Positions 51,401 to 64,000 of a stretch of DNA of 64,000 bases are shown in pieces. The notes beneath the pieces were generated by a model, which saw nothing but the letters and a program-made list of their open reading frames with translations, did no database searches and was not told the origin of the DNA. The stretch's first letter is position 1. Each line of letters starts with the position of its first letter. Origin of the DNA: Brachypodius melanocephalos. Its lineage: Eukaryota; Chordata; Aves; Passeriformes; Pycnonotidae. The position numbers and the translations under genes are program-made. The stretch spans positions 17,446,717-17,510,716 of the forward strand of contig VZSR01001479.1 of assembly GCA_013398615.1 (NCBI GenBank), read 5' to 3'.

Positions 51401-54400
51401 ATCTGGAAAGAACAAGAAGTGAATGGAAGAAGTTGTATAAAAAAGAGAGAGGACACAATCTTAATACTGTAACAGCCACTGCAACAGGTATGGTTAAAGA
51501 TTCTGCAAGAATTCTTTCCACTGCAAGGAAAAGACTTTGTATTTCCAAGTTTGGTCACATATAACTTGTGTTTCAAAGCTGTTTTCTGTCTATTTTCTTT
51601 ACGATCATAAGCCTGGGAAGCTGCTTTAGGGAGCACACAAGAGAGGCAGTTTGGCACTGTAGAGACCCTGCAAACAAACTACGTTTTATCCCTATTCGTG
51701 CTAAATTCAAATACACTTTCCTATTTATCTGACTACTTGCACAGAAAGATGTCAAACTGTTTTTTCCTACATTAAACATGCTACAAATTTTGAACAGAGA
51801 ATTTATATCACTTGAGGACAGAGCATGTGCTGATTTTTAGGGGAATTTTTTGGATCAACAATTTTTAAGGAGGGTCTACACAAGAATTCTATTCTATTCC
51901 TTGTCTTTGGAATAAGAAGAACAACTCAAAGTTTCCTCCTGTTTCTTTGAAGACATTGTATTTGGAGTGGGAAAAATTAAGATATGGCAATACTCTAGAC
52001 TCAATTCTTACTTCTGCTGTATTGAACACTAAGGAAGCCAGAGAAGTAAGGAAAATGTTTAGGAACAGAACTGAGGTTTTCAGGAAATTATTTCTGACTT
52101 TCAAAGAATCCTTAATGAATCAAAGTCATAAATACAGCACATCTACTTTGCAATAGTAAGCTGCCAATAAAAAGTGTTTGCTATGGGCAAGGTCTGGCTG
52201 AGTACTGCCGGTCTCAGTCAGGATTGTGTCCCAGTTCTACCACGTACCAGAAGAACATAGTGGTTAAATTATTTGATTTGGACCAGATATTTTTCTTGAT
52301 GTACAGAACTCATACACTTGAGAGTAAACACTTCCACATCACAACTTCATCCACTATAGATTTGTAAGTTAAGGCCATTATCTACTGGGGACAGACTATC
52401 AGAGCAATTCAGGTCCAGCATTACTCCCACACCATGCAATCAATAGTTCTAAACTGCTTCATACCTCAGAGGCCACTGACTTACACAGTGGTGACAATGA
52501 CATCTGTAGGCTCCCCTTCTGACCTTATACTCTGTCCCTGGTTTTTAGTCTCAGCTTTCACTCACAGCAGTCAGGCACAAGCAGCAGCTGTGACACCACA
52601 AGCAAACTCTCCATACACCACAACTGGTGGGTTACTGCTGTTGTGAAATCTCTGCACAACTGGGCTCTGGTCCCAGTTCACTTGTGATAAAGGATGCAAC
52701 TTTCCAAAAATTAGCATTTTAATTTGTTATGTAATCTGTTGATAAAACTGGAAGAAACATTTTTCACCAAAGGTCTGTGCGATTGTTGAACCACAAAGGC
52801 AGGGAAAAAAACCCCAAACAACCAAAACTGGTTAAAGTTTAATTTAACAAGAGAATTTTTGGAGAAACCATTTTGCTCCCAATATCTTACAGCACCAAGT
52901 GAGGTATCAGATAGTGAACATCAACGACCAACTTATTTTAAGGAGAGGAAAAGCAAGGTTCAAAATTAAAAGTTTAGACTTTAGGTAGGTGAAAAGTTTC
53001 CTTATTTGAATAATTGTGTGATTTTGCAATGACGTATTCAAGAGGAATTAGTATCACTGCTATACTTGTGAAACGAATATTCATTGCCATGTTTGCACGA
53101 CCAAGAACCCACCAAAGTAACACTGCACCTCCCAAATCATTCCTAGTCTCACAAGGTTATATCCTGTAGTATGTGGGAAAATGAATCCAAAGAACAGAAC
53201 GTACAGTAAGAAAGCAGAATTATGCTAAAAATGCCTCCTAGTGACAAGGCAGCTAATGAAGTAGAGGTAACTCATACTAGCAGGTTACACTATTGCAAAT
53301 GTTAGTACTGCAATAAAATTAGATCTTCCATGGATTATACCAGCTTATCAAGAGGCATTTGTTTCCTGCTCAACATATTTAGATTTGAGCAGTGTAGACT
53401 CCCTGGATTTGAGTGGTGTGAAACCTTAATTAAAGTGTCCTGAGAAATGGCAGGTGGATGACAGAGCTCTCCTAAGGTCAGAGCAGGGACTTGTGCAGTA
53501 TTTAACACTTTAAAAATAGCTGCACGAGCATTAATACTTCTAGAATTCTCTACACCAAGCCCACCTGAGCTAATACACTTCTCCCAGAAGCTGAGAATTT
53601 AATTAAAAGCTGAAGTGTACCCAGAAAGTTAATTAAAATAGCAAGCAATACCTAGTGATTCAATAATGTATGTGTGTAATTTTGTTTAGCCCAATGAAAA
53701 TGCAGAAAAGATAAGGCTACTAATAAAGAACTGGAATGAATAATGAAAGGGTCTGTACTAATATCCAGTATGTGTTGCATTAATTCTAACAGTTCTCCTG
53801 GATCCTGCACGTATTTTGACTTCATCACTTGCTGAATACAATTCCAGGTTTGCCTTTCAGTGTATTTCCTGAGTTGTATGATTTATGCCCTGGGTTTCAG
53901 TAGCTTCCTAGAGGTTGCACCATAGTGATCTACAGTCTGACAGCAGCTAGGCTTGCTGGCCAAACAAGAGAGAAGCAGCTCTACTTCTTTTAAACCTAAA
54001 TAAAATGTGTTTCATGTCTTCATTCCTGCTTTACAACTTACGCCCAGGGTCTCTTAGATTACACCTTCTGCTCCATGAAAGTCTTCTGTTATTGTAGCCT
54101 CTTGCAATCTATGTCAAGAGTAATTCTTCTAATCACAGGAAAATAGAGCTCCATTCAGAAGTCCCATTTATACCACAAAGAAAAACAAATGCTTAGAGCA
54201 ATATATACTTCCACTTTTTTTTTTCTTTTGGTGTAGACTTACAAAATATTCCTGGCTCCTGCTTGTTCAGAATATGGCAGGACCCCCATATACTCAGGAC
54301 TTGTGCCTGTAACTTGAAAAACTTCCAGCAACTCGGGAATGTTTAACAGCTCTGAACACTATCTGTAAGCATTTGCATTTCAAACAGTAAATAAATGTAT

Positions 54401-57400
54401 TACTTTTAAAAACTTACTGAATACTTTTAAGTAACTATAATATCCATTGATACAGTTTTTCAGCTCCTGAAACTTTCCTCCAAGGCCAGTAATACTAAGA
54501 GGTCCTGACACAGACTAATACTGTTCTTTTTACTTTAGTGAAAACTGATGCACAGTGATCTTAATGCCATTTCCTTAGGACATCAATTTCCTTAGAACAT
54601 CCACATCAAGTAGTCTCAAGTCTCAGTACCTACTTTTAACACCTTCTTATAACTGAATTATGTAATTTAGGGCCACAGGTGGTATTTTCCTCTAAGATAA
54701 GATTTTATTTATTTAGTTTGGAGGGGAAAAATACTCTAGCTCCTGGAAAAAAACCTGACTTTTCACGCAAATTTAGACAATTCCTTTCAATACCCTTTTT
54801 CTCCTCCCAGTTCTGATGCAGCAGTTATGGCTGTGTTCTTTCCCCACTTCTTCCTGTGAATAATTTAGACTTTCATCAGCAAAATTCACACTCCTCCCTA
54901 CCTAAGCCTTACCTCCTGGTCAGTTAACTAGCTGGTAATGTTCCTTCAGGATTCATCAAATTATTGTGTCATATTTTTGGGCCTTCTGTGTCTACCTCAA
55001 ATATCAAACACTACTAGAATCAGTACTTCTGTGCACAGCTGTTTGTTAACATATAGATAAACATGTTTGAATTACTTTTAGAGGGGCTTATCTATCCTTT
55101 TGTCATAAGAAAAAAATGACTCAGCAACTAAGCAAACCTTCCCTAAAGGTACTGGAATTTATTGGAATAAACTGATTGGGACTAGAGAAAGGCAAGGACA
55201 CATTACTAAATCAACACTGCAAAATTTGGTAGCACAATGGAAGAAATCAAAATCAGCACATCCTGTAAGAAACCCACGTTAATTGAACAAGCTGGAGAAC
55301 TATACTGGAGCCTCTTCAAACAGTATTTCATAATTCCTAATTATAAGGAGCATGAACTCCATTAACACTTTTAAAGTTGTGGACAGCTTTTCTGAAACCT
55401 AGACACGAAAGCATTTTTCTGGGTTCTACACTTGGAATCTGTGATGCACCAATTAATCAACTACTTCTTCATTTCCAGTACTTTCAGAACACATATTAGT
55501 CAGAAAGACCAACATTAGTTAACAGCTCCTATTCCCTATCAATTAAATTGGAGTCTTGGAATAACACCTTCATAAAATACAACAAAACAAAACCCCTCTG
55601 AGTTCAAACTTCAATAGACTTTGTGGGGTTTTGGGTATTTTTTTAATACTTGCAGCAACATAGGATGAGATGCTGGACATTTCTGAAATGGCTGAAGCAA
55701 AAGAACTATTCTGGGAGAAACTCCCTTAGGAGAACAGCCAACACAAGACAGCTGAATGTGGCACATCTTACAGGCTGACACTAAGACTTGCCAGAACTGT
55801 AGTACATAACCAGTCACTAATAAGATTTACTTTAATACTTCTTACTGAACTGGCTGACTCACACTCTCCAGAAGCACTGCACATATTTCATCTTAATCAA
55901 TGGAAGTACATCTGTTATACCAAGACATAATCATGCCCTGAAACCATTTCGGTTTGTACCAGATAAACCTTATCCATCTAGAAAGTGAATTTACCAGCAC
56001 CATTACAAATTCTCCTTTGCAGAAAAGGGTTCCATGGAAATGGAACTATGATTTAATATTTTACCAAGTTTTAAGAGAAACATTAGTTTCAATACATGTT
56101 TGACAACTTTGTATAAAGATGGAGCAGCTTATCTATTCAAATTTGTTTCTTTTTTTCCCTCTGAAGATTATTTCTAAATTAACTGAGTAAATCAAATCAC
56201 TCCAAATTTATTTTGGCACAATCCAAACAAGTGCTTCATCTCCTGTGTTTATGGACCAGCAGTTCTGTTATCAAAGTTAAGAATCTGCAGCTGCTTTTCT
56301 TCCACTTTTTTGATTACTCAATGACAGTGAGACTTGCTGCCATTTTATCTGTAAAATAGGTACAGTCTCTGCTATGTGGATGTATTTTGTTTCTGCTGGT
56401 GCTTCATAGGAGTCTTTTTTTCTCTCCCTCTTATCCTTGTGCTTAGACCACAACAAAATAAATGAACAGTTAATACCAAGAAAAGAATTTCAGCAGATTC
56501 AGGTATTAGAGATCTATACAGAACTAAACTAAAAACAGGGATGTGGGAAAATAAGCATTAGGAAGGAAATTTATGCCCTTCCAAAGGAGTGGTCTGTGGT
56601 GGGCCATGTGCTCCACTCTCAATTCCAGGTGCTCAGCATCCCCAGGTGGCTCTCTGCCTGAAGGGCCAAGTTTGACTCTTGTTTCCTGGCTCAGTCTTAC
56701 TGCTGTAGAGGCCACTTGTGAACAGCATCCCTTCCAATCAAAAACCAGACAAACATCAGCACTTGCCAACATCTCATGAATTAAAATTGCAAACCACCAT
56801 GTTCTGCCTTCATCTCTGCTTGAGGTTAGTGCTCAGAGCAGCCTCCCCCAAGAGCAGCAGGGAGTGCACAGCTGTTAGGCCAGATGCATTCCAGGAAACT
56901 GTAGCTTCTTACGACATAACCTAGGTCAGTAAAATTCCAAGAAAAGCTTTCTTGTCCAGACAGGCCAGAAATATGGCTAGCAAGTCTTTGCTCAGAATGC
57001 AACATGACTGTGCAATTATTTTGCAAGTGTGATCAAGCTGGAAGGTTTCAACATCTTCCCATCCTCTTAAGTACCTCCTTGGACCCAAGAACATGAAAAA
57101 CATTACTATTCCTATCTGAGAAGCACACAAACAAATGGCACTGCTCCTGGAAGCTAAAGCCTGGCTTGCTCTGCAGGGCCCATCATCTCAGCCACCCCAC
57201 TGACTGCCAAGAGGCAGGTGGAGTCTGAGGCACAGACACACCCATAGGGATGTGGCCTACAAACACCAAGCTCTTCAACACAAAAGCTGCTTCAGAGCTG
57301 GCATGCTACATTAATTTTTCTTTAACTGCTGACTAGAAGTGGATCTAACATGACAAATGTAAAATTCCTTTAATGATTATCTAGAATATCCTCCTATTTC

Positions 57401-60400
57401 TCATGCAATTCCAACAATGAGGTCACGACAGACTTTTGCATGTTGGCTTTACAGAAATAGTGGTACCAGAACTACTTTTTACTGTAAAATCATAAGCCTC
57501 TTCCATAAAATTAAATTTTGCTTTCTGTGCAAATAATTTCTATCGATTAGAAGTTAACAGCTCAGTGTCTTTTACAACTGTACACAACTCTAGTAGCAAT
57601 ATACATCTAGTCAAGTAATTAAAAGCCGGCTTAGAAATTTATAGTGTAATTTGCAACTAACCAACCTGCTTTTTTACAATACATTTCTAGAACTCAGTGT
57701 TTTACAGCTACTTCCACTCACACAGTCACCACCCCTAGGTTTGAAGCAACTCTTTAGTAACCACCCAGTTATGACACCACTGAGACAACAACTTCCTTTT
57801 CAGATCAAGGATCACAGGCAGCTGATTTCAGACTGTTGGAAGAAATGCTGTAACAGAGTATAACTTGAAGAATATGATTCCTGCAATTCTTTGATGATAA
57901 AAATGACTCCTACATCTAATATTAAATCAAAATTATTTCAATACAGTCATTACCCATTGTAAGACACTGAATTATTGAAAGGTCCATTCAGCTGAATAGA
58001 GAACACTGCTGTCTGCAGGATTGCCTACTCCTACTGTCACCTACAAACACTGCACAGGAAGATGACTTTGTTTTAGTGGTGTTGATATAACGGTTATCCT
58101 GTCAGCAGCTCAAAATGAGAATTCATTTTAAATTTTCTCTTTCTCGCTGGAGCTTGCAAAGTGCATCAGCAATTAACAATTCCTATCACTTCTCCCAGTT
58201 TGGTGTGTGAAAAGGCTCAGAACTCGTCTTACAAATTGCTCTTTTGAAGATCAAAGAGAAGCCGAATTTGTCTTGTGTGTGCTCTGGATGAGTTTGTAAT
58301 TTACTGGAACTTTCAGAGGAGGCTTGGCAGCACACTCCTTTGACAGCCCCAGGGCACAGGATTCAGGGGAGCTCTGTGACTCTTCCCTTCTGAGTTCCTT
58401 CCTTAGCTTTAATTGGCACCTCATTAGAAATTAATGAAAATGACATCCTCTGTTCTTCCTGCTCCGGGCATAGAATGCTACAAAAAGGCCCATCACAATT
58501 CATAACACATTCAATTTATATAGCAATGGCTCTTAAGCATTATTTATGAGATGTGAATTTCTTGTCAGCAGTTAATAACTTGAACAGAGCAGAAGAAGAA
58601 TGAAAAAGGATCTTGAGAGTATGTGTGTATGAAAACAAACAAATCTTTCTACATCTGAAAAATGTTGTGTTTGAATTGCTGGAACTCCCTTCTCAGTAGT
58701 GAATTGTTGTTCTTCACAGCAAAGCCCTGCAGCGCTGTCAAATCTGTCTAAAATTTCATGTAGTGTCAAGGGAACAAGCTCAGCAGCATCACCTCACTCT
58801 GGACAGGGCTTACAGGAGACAGGAGAGCCAATTCAGCAGCCTCCAAAGAGGAGGCTCACCCACCTCTGAGCTGGTGTAAAACACCAGTCACTCTCTCTGT
58901 CCCCTTGCCAAAAAAGCTGTGCCTTGTTGGACAAGTCCCAGTTAACTAGATTAGTATTTGCAGATATGTCTACATTAAAAAAAAAAAATATATCATTCAG
59001 TATGTATATATTTTCCTTTCTGCTGTGTCTCACTAAAAATCCTCACTGGAGGACTCACCAGGACAAATCATCAGAAAGTAAGATGATTTCCAGTACTTTT
59101 AACATTAGAACAAGATGTGCAACAGCAAACAATTAAACTGTTGGTTTGTGGAATTAATTTGGATTTCAACAAACTGTTTCAAACACAACTTTGGATCAAC
59201 ACTTTTATGCTTTAAATCCTTTTTCCTTACATCCAAGCAAGCCCACACATTTGTCATTCTGAAAATGGTGTCTGCATTTTTACTGATCCTGATATCAGAT
59301 TTTCTCTTAATGTTTAAAACTGGGAGGGGTTTCCCCCATTTTTCCCATTGCTTCAGTTCAGGATTAAGATGCCAAGAATTTAATAGCAGTGGTTTAAAGC
59401 TCAGTTCAAACCATGTTCTGTTTTCCATTACTTCTGAAGAGCGTATGTGCTTATTTTACACCAGTTGATTCTATCCCATCACCTCCACCTGACCACACAT
59501 CATTACCTGTGCTTCACATTAGGACAGAAAAGGATAACCCAGTCATGTGTGGATTTAGGAAATATTTTAAACAAATGAAAATTTGACAAATTTGTTCTAC
59601 TGCATTTCCATCACCTTCTCCCAGGGTTTTTGAATGGGTTTGTCATTCATGACCTAAAGCAATCTAATTTTACAGACAGCAGAACAAGCTAGCAAGAATG
59701 GTTTCTCAGGCAGCATCTTTGAAACTGACTAGAGCCACAGGCTGCTGATTATTGGTAAAGCAGTTTGGGTGATGTGAAGCTGAGGTGCCCTGTGTTGCTC
59801 AGTGGTAGCATTTTGCTTGCTTCTTATTAAGCTGACTATTAAATGTAAGTGGCACAGGATATGCCCACATTCACATCACGTCAGAGCACAGATAATACAA
59901 CCTTGCTGCACACAGTATTAATGAAACACTGTAACTGCACAGAAACCAAAGATCTCCAGTTTTTTCAGCCCTGTTGTACACATGGAAATAGACTCTTGCC
60001 TTCTATTTTCTCATTAAAAGTATGGAATAGAAATGTTTATAATAGAAACTATAAACTATATAGGATGTAATACAGGAATGCACATTTTCATCTCCTCACT
60101 TATTGCTGAGGAATTCAGAATTTTTTTCACATTCATGTTTTATTAACACATTTTATGAACTTTAACAGAAATATTTCCATAAAGCTATATATATCCAGTA
60201 GAAGAAAATTAAAGAATGATTCCTACAACATTTATATTGCAACAGTATTGAATTATGGAACCACTTCATGAAAACTTGAGAGGAACCAACCAAATATATC
60301 TTTAATCCAGTTTACAGAAAAAAAAAGGCAGGTCTTATTTTATAATTTTAAAAGCATTACTGATCAATAAAAGGTCTTTTTAAAAGTTGCTTTTAACTTA

Positions 60401-61918
60401 ATTGCTCCTGCATAGATCCAAGATTGCAGAATGCAGGAAAGAAACATTAATAACGTTACATAATGATTAAGCAATCATTTATCCAATATACCCCAAAATT
60501 CAAACTCTCTTGCTCCCAGTATTAGGGACCATTCTGCTATTTCAGTCAGGTACTTGTGAGCAGCCCGAGTTGTTGTATATATGACAACAGCACGCCAACA
60601 GCAGAAATTCCTGCCTCTACCATGCTGAGCAGAAAGAGCCATACCAAAATGTGTCATTGATAGCCCTGAATTTCTTCAGTTTGATAAAAATGTTACCAGA
60701 CACTTCAAAGTATCCTGACACAATTTCCATAACAAGAATTTCAGCATTACAGCTTTTGATTTCGTGTTTGGTGGCTTCACAGATAATGTATGTCAGTTCT
60801 GTGCCAGTGCTCCAACAGAGAAACAAAGCCTATCTCATGTCCAAAAGAGCCCAACACAACAATAATCTCTACAGCCTGAAGACAGACAGATGCTGAAGAA
60901 TAGAACAAAATATAACACAAAGTCTTTGCAGCTTTCTATTGCCTCTCTTTACTTGGCATTTGCTATTCAGTGTAGGATTAACTGTCTTTGTAACTACCTT
61001 AGCCTACCCTTCCTCTCCACACTGCTGCTCAGGACATGCCTTCTCTCCAGAAAATGGTTTTAACACAGGATTTTGTATTTCACAGGTGCAACGTGAATTG
61101 CACCTATCATCTGTGCAGATCCTTCGGAAATTATCCCCTGCCTGAGACACCAAACAAACTTCTCCAAATGTACCAATACAAACACTATCAGTCCAATGCA
61201 ACCTTCAATACATGATTATATGAAGAAATAATTAGCAGGTAAAACTACCGCATGCATTATCACTGAGTCCAGCAAGCACATTTAAACCGGTTAAGAACGC
61301 AATTGTTCCATGAAGGAGAGAGCATCTCCTTTGGAATCTAGTCACATTACTTATTGTTTCAGAAAAATTATTTGCATTTAATATGAAACCTGAAATCAGC
61401 TGTCTGCATGGGATTATCATCCTCAATTCAATTATCTGAACAGCGTCATCAACTTTGGAAAAGGCAACTTAGCTGATTTTAAGTGTATGGTGAACTGTAA
61501 GTCTTTCCCCCAGAAAACAAGTGTGAGAATGAAAATATTTTCAGTTAGAGGGGGTTTTTGGATTTAAGTTTTTAATATTAATGTAATTATAACATGCAGA
61601 AGCAGATACTGACCTATGTTCCTTTACACCCTATAGAAACCTTCTTATCTTTTGATGCCCTTCCTGCCTTACTTCTGAAGTTAAATTCATTAATTTCTGG
61701 CATCTCTTGAGACAAAGCAGTACATCAAGGCCAAAGTCTTAAAGGGGAAATTAGACATGAACTAATTATAACTTTTTGCCACCAGTGGAAGCTATAGCTT
61801 GTGTGTACAGCATGTCTCCAAGGTGAAAAACACGAGTGTTCTCTGTATTTCTGCGTGTGACACAGATCCGAGCACGGCTGTGTTCGAAGGGCGGATGCTG
61901 CTGACAAACTGTACTCAC
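45419..61918 (-). other. ZFAND3: ZFAND3 last intron (16.5 kb)
   Basis: This intron lies between the two recognised ZFAND3 exons and has GT-AG ends (donor GTGAGTAC, acceptor CTGACAG). It is AT-rich and contains no further exon that I can support. I see only short simple runs, a 30-bp imperfect hairpin near 46361, and a possible old MIR/L3-like SINE or LINE scrap near 52190-52260. Open frames of 60-162 codons occur on both strands but show no family similarity, no splice context and stop-rich neighbours. They are what chance gives in this composition. Confidence 0.9.
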
Positions 61919-62089
61919 CACAGCGACATGATCCCAGCTCCTGCTGTACTAGCTCCAGTTTTGTTTGGCACTGGAAGCATCGACGTCTACTCTTCTGTTT
62001 GGATCGACTGGTTTCTTCAGGCCTGTCATTACTGTCATCCAGTAGCCGTGGCCGCTTCACAGGAGAAGCCTCACTCTCCGACTGTGAAT
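61919..62089 (-). CDS. ZFAND3: ZFAND3 penultimate coding exon (first half of AN1 zinc finger)
   Basis: This is an internal coding exon of ZFAND3, a small AN1/A20-type zinc finger protein reported to act in the nucleus. It is 171 bp and encodes 57 residues, beginning with an Asp whose codon is split across the upstream junction. Order in the exon: an acidic/Ser-rich start (DSQSESEASP), a basic nuclear-localisation-like patch (PVKRPRLL), a variable acidic linker, a second basic patch (KQKSRRR), then the first AN1 zinc ligands CFQC, 13 residues, and CRC. The acceptor reads ACGACAG before the exon. The donor is a consensus GTGAGT right after the first base of a Gly codon. The open frame runs on past both splice sites, but that is intron. 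The linker differs slightly from the human protein as I remember it, as expected for a bird. Identity is very secure because the next exon continues the same finger in phase. Confidence 0.96.
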
Positions 62090-64000
62090 CTGTCGTATTC
62101 ACAATAAATATTTTAGGAAAAATATTAGAATTTCCTCGCTGAGGCATCCCTTTAGGCAGACTGAAGGTATATTGCTTTCAGCTGGGGTCACCACCAAGCA
62201 GTGTGATACCTCCCATTCTATTGCATATGCATATTTTCTTACCAATCAAAATGAGCATCAAGTAAAGGACAAATTATCTTTGCTCCCTATAAGAACCCCT
62301 CCTGCTGTCAATACTGAATATAAAATGAACTGATTAGCTTCTTCTCAGCCTTGGCTGGGTTATACAGAGATATATGTAGAGCATACACCGTCCTAAACAA
62401 TTGCAGTCATCTCATTTATTTTCTCCTCTGCGCTGCCTTCGGTGTCCCACACAAACTGACTGAAGTTGATGAAAAACAACTGAGCACAGGTTTGACCTAT
62501 TTCCTCCCTGGGCAGGAGGGGGATTTTTCAAGCACAGCATGTAAATTGTATTTCTCATGACTGAAGGCGGTACATGAAAGCACCATACCATGCTTCCCGC
62601 TCTTTCCACATGGATAACAATTTAAATGTAAATTAGTATACACCAACAATACAACCTCAAATAAAATAAGCATGATCTGTATATACATCCTATAAATTCC
62701 AAATGCTCAGCCATTTCTAAAGTATTAGTCAGAATACTATTTGCATTAATAACTTCATAAATTTCAGCTTATAAGAAAATGGTGTGTGGAAAGCCTTTAG
62801 AAGTTAAAGTTTACAACAGTCTTACTTCAGGTAGCATAGTGCCCTTTTTTCAGTCTTTTTTTTTGTTTTTGTTTTTACACTGGAGAGGGTATTGACAAAG
62901 GTTCTAGAGCAGCACATGGAATGCACATTATTGACTGAACTGTGAGATGCCCAAGCCTTGTTTTCGTGGCATGTCAGAGACACAACATTTCACTGGATCT
63001 GCGGCTCTGCAATCCAAGTCAGGTCAGAAAAGACATTTTCCCTTCTCAGATCTGTGCACAGCAGAATCAGTGCTGTATTTCTTTGTAATAAGAACTGAAA
63101 ATAAATCTAATCCCGACTGTACTAAAAATTAAATTGTTTGTTCAAGTGCTGCAAGGAGCTGCTGAAAGACATTACTGTAATCAGTCAGTATTCTATTGCA
63201 TGGTGGTGAACATGGGAAAAAAAAGCCCATTAGCTGAGTTAAATCCCTTTTGAAACAACATTAATCCAACAAGTAACAGGCTAAATCTATCTTTTTGGCA
63301 GGATGGTAACCTATTGAACACTGTACCATTATTCTAGGATTCCATTGCTTATGTCTGCTTTGGGCTGTCCTGGATTAGGCAGGAAATGGTAACTGCCATG
63401 GATACAACACCGTCCATAACCTTGTTATGAAGCTATCTTACCTGAGCCACTGCTTATCAGCACCATGACTCTCCTTGAATAAACACCTAAAGGAGTCAGA
63501 CTTGGAATACTTGGTAGCTTCTCCCTTTGAGGATGCTCTGTTAACTCCTCCTGGCTCCTCACATGCAACACAAACTAATTCACATTTCTTACCTGTGTTT
63601 CAGCCCTTGTGTCACAGTGTTTTTCCAGCTGTTGTGCCCCATTGTTACAGCCATCACAAATACACATCGTGCCTCACTGGGGCCCACTTTATTTCTGTCA
63701 TATCACTCTCAAGATATGCTGAAAATGTGCCTGGCTTTACAACAAGTATAAAGCCTCTGCATCTCACATTTCATAGAAGAGCGAATTGCTTTCTGCACTG
63801 CATACAGGTGATAAGTTTTTATTAAGCTGCAATGATTTTATCTGATGTGTGCCTCAAGACAGCCACCTTTTTGATCAGTGTCACAGATTACAATTTACAC
63901 CTTAGAAAATACATATATTAGGACTAAACTAACATTCAGTACATGACGTATTTCACCTCTGCATGCTTGGCTGTGCAGGAGCCTTTGGCAAGGAGAAGAA
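62090..64000 (-). other. ZFAND3: Upstream intron of ZFAND3, continuing beyond the window
   Basis: The penultimate exon starts in phase 1, so another coding exon must lie upstream. I searched 62090-64000 on the minus strand for the preceding ZFAND3 segment, a Thr/Ser/Pro-rich linker ending in a split Asp codon, and did not find it. One donor-like CAGGTAAG occurs near 63440 on the minus strand. The frame before it does not resemble ZFAND3. I take this stretch as intron running off the right edge. Confidence 0.8.

Noticed and set aside
61725..62147. 140-codon single open frame containing the ZFAND3 segment, as an intronless gene
   Set aside because: The frame only appears continuous. A consensus donor lies right after the CRCG residues and the true continuation is found 16.5 kb away in matching phase, so the ends of this frame are intron.
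63430..63480. CAGGTAAG on the minus strand as the donor of the preceding ZFAND3 exon
   Set aside because: The frame leading to it does not resemble the ZFAND3 linker, and the phase needed to join the exon at 62089 is not met.
1..64000. CRISPR arrays, phage, plasmid or bacterial operons
   Set aside because: No regularly spaced direct repeats, no long dense ORFs and no ribosome-binding-site pattern. The window is vertebrate nuclear DNA.

Overview
This window reads as vertebrate nuclear DNA, most likely from a bird. It is AT-rich and almost entirely non-coding, with no long ORFs, operons or bacterial features. The few repeats include two 5'-truncated CR1 LINE copies, one with the terminal 'TTCTATGATTC' typical of avian CR1, plus small decayed ancient amniote repeats. 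Low repeat density combined with recognisable CR1 tails favours a bird over a turtle or crocodile. The species cannot be named from sequence alone.

The only gene I can name is ZFAND3 (AN1-type zinc finger protein, also called TEX27), on the minus strand. Its last two coding exons are present. The penultimate exon (61919-62089) carries an acidic/basic linker and the first half of the AN1 finger. The terminal exon (45264-45418) carries the second half and the conserved C-terminus. They are separated by a 16.5 kb intron. Exon phases, splice sites and the zinc-ligand spacing all join correctly. The 5' exons, including the N-terminal A20-type finger, are not visible and should lie beyond position 64000. 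A likely poly(A) signal sits near 44906.

Layout: 1-20.8 kb is gene-free DNA with two CR1 copies (2.9 and 10.8 kb), a purine-rich tract that reads like broken coiled-coil coding sequence (12.8-13.4 kb), an L3-like LINE tail (15.6 kb) and a palindromic ancient repeat (19.2 kb). 20.8-21.4 kb is a strong CpG island with no recognised gene. 21.4-44.9 kb is gene-free except for an unclassified 3'-exon or processed-pseudogene-like segment on the minus strand (37.2-37.6 kb), one plus-strand exon candidate (40.5 kb), a possible minus-strand microexon (44.06 kb) and old repeats. 44.9-62.1 kb is the ZFAND3 3' end, and 62.1-64 kb is its next intron.

In mammals ZFAND3 is tail-to-tail with BTBD9. I looked for BTBD9 coding exons left of ZFAND3 and did not recognise any. 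The left 44 kb is therefore either a long intergenic interval or holds non-coding transcription, for which the CpG island is the best starting point. I found no clearly new biological system. The items most worth checking are the orphan CpG island, the unclassified 3'-exon-like segment and the palindromic repeat.
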